Below, piece by piece: positions 62,702 through 64,000 of a stretch of DNA of 64,000 nucleotides. The position numbers and the translations under genes are program-made. The first letter of the stretch is position 1, and each line of letters opens with the position of its first letter. Origin of the DNA: Antilocapra americana (taxonomy: Eukaryota; Chordata; Mammalia; Artiodactyla; Antilocapridae). The notes beneath the pieces were generated by a model. It was not told the DNA's origin. It did no database searches and saw only the letters and a list, made by a program, of their open reading frames with translations. Location of the stretch: contig ML664183.1 in assembly GCA_007570785.1 (NCBI GenBank), positions 11,676,416 through 11,740,415 of the forward strand. The letters run 5' to 3'.

Positions 62702-63147
62702 CACGTAAAGCTGTGGAGAGAATGAGAGACAATAATGTCTTTCAAGTGCTCAGCATGGGGTCTGATATATGGGGGTGGTCTGTCATCTCCATCATCACTA
62801 TTGCATCGTTGCAGTGGGACTTGAATTCTGAACCTGTGACTTCCAATATGTGGGAAGCCAAGCTCTCAAAGGAAAATGAGTTTATCTTAAGTATATGTTC
62901 ACTCTAGGAAGCAGGCACTTCCGGGCAGGATGACGGACTGTGGTCTTGCCAAGAGCCTCTACACATGAGGGAACCAAGAAGCCTCCTCGGGAAGAAAGAA
63001 CTCTCTTCCAGTTTGGGAGCGCCAATCTTGGTCAAGGGTAAGAGCCAGGGCTGGACAAAAAGAAGGTGGTTATGAATGAACATTAGCTGGAGTTTTTTTT
63101 TTTTTCTTTAACCCATTGCCCTTGAATATGTCTAATTTTGAGGGTTA
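62702..63147. other. Intergenic, no gene recognised
   Basis: Nothing identifiable apart from an 11-13 base T run near 63094. Confidence 0.5.
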
Positions 63148-63392
63148 AAGAAGAATCTGGGCTTTCCAGGTGGAGCAGTGGTAAAGAATTCACCTGCCAG
63201 TGCAGAAGGCACAAGAGATGTGTGTTCGATCCTTGAGTCAGGAAGATCCCCTGGAGTAGGAAATAGCAACCCACTCCAGTATTCTTGCCTGGAAGATTCC
63301 ATGGACAGAGATGCCTGGTGGGCTACAGTCCATGGGGTTGCAAAGAGTCAGACACGACTGAGCAACTGAGCATACATGTGCAAGAAGAATCT
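63148..63392 (+). mobile_element. Bov-tA SINE with 11-bp TSD
   Basis: Sense, full length (GGGCTTTCCAGGTGGAGCAG to GACACGACTGAGCAACTGAG). AAGAAGAATCT lies at 63148-63158 and 63382-63392. Confidence 0.94.
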
Positions 63393-64000
63393 ACTCTGGG
63401 ATCCCTGTAACAGAGAGTGTTTTCTCTAGTTTGGTGGGTGTCATGGCATTGCTTATGGGCACTATGAGACTAAATACCATGTTCTGGCACCCAGAGATGC
63501 TATAGAGAAATGAGACCAACCATGTCCCCATCCAGGCCCATGGCTCAGACATCACTCAAATCATTGGATTTTCCACCAGGAGCAACTCATGCTTAGTGTC
63601 CCACAGTACTGAGAGGCCCAGTACATAGGAAGTGGCAAATGATCCCAGCAGGGAAGCTAAGCAAAAGAAAGGAAAATGAGGATGTTTGAGAGTGCATGTG
63701 CAATGTCCCCTGGCATCCTCAGAAACTGGAAAGGGTCTTTGAGGAGGGGCTGGCAATTCTGAGAGAGCTGATGAAAGCAGAGAGAGCAAGAACAGCCTGT
63801 GCTGTGGTTCTGATCCCAGTTTTCCCCTCAGGCTGGTGTGACCTAGGAAACACACACTGTGCAAGTAAACAAATCATTATTATGAGCCTTAAAAGATCCA
63901 GCTTGGCCCTGCCTCCTTTTACACTCAGACTTGCAAACTGGTGTCACTTTAAGCGGCTTTCTCAGTAAAGCAGGGTTTTTGAAGCGGCAAGTCAGCTGCA
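63393..64000. other. Intergenic, no gene recognised
   Basis: No recognisable repeat or coding signal up to the window end. Confidence 0.5.

Overview
The window is nuclear DNA of a ruminant, most likely a bovid such as cattle, sheep or goat. This is shown by abundant BovB (RTE) LINE copies, Bov-tA SINEs, CHR-type tRNA-Glu SINEs and ruminant L1 3' ends on both strands, over a background of old pan-mammalian repeats (MIR, hAT fossils). No bacterial, viral or organellar gene organisation is present.

The one gene that can be fully reconstructed is LGI1 (leucine-rich glioma-inactivated 1), on the minus strand. All eight coding exons were found, each bounded by GT/AG: exon 1 (58708-58922), exon 2 (58235-58306), exon 3 (38719-38790), exon 4 (38546-38617), exon 5 (29356-29427), exon 6 (26627-26796), exon 7 (26193-26357) and exon 8 (22304-23139). 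They total 1674 nt and encode 557 residues with no frame break. The order is signal peptide, N-terminal Cys cap, LRRs (one per 72-nt exon), C-terminal Cys cap and EPTP beta-propeller. The 3' UTR ends at an AATAAA near 21968. LGI1 is a secreted neuronal protein that bridges ADAM22/ADAM23 at synapses.

Layout: 1-21.9 kb is the region downstream of LGI1. It holds a degenerate 2.6-kb BovB, L1 3' ends, SINEs, hAT fossils and one unexplained candidate terminal exon (13175-13267, minus) with its own AATAAA. From 22 to 59 kb lies LGI1, with introns of 401 bp, 19.4 kb, 101 bp, 9.1 kb, 2.6 kb, 269 bp and 3.1 kb. Introns 2 and 4 carry most of the repeats, including a rearranged BovB at 45617-46871 and a BovB at 32050-32985 that was itself hit by a tail-only insertion. 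From 59 to 64 kb lies the LGI1 upstream region, with a G-rich tract and a few SINEs.

There is no CRISPR array, operon or evident new enzymatic system. The points most worth a second look are the orphan terminal exon, several unusual retrotransposition outcomes (inversion, template-switch-like duplication, tail-only insertion, very long flanking duplication), and possible regulatory features around LGI1 exons 1 and 2. Repeat family names come from memory of consensus sequences and were not checked against a database.
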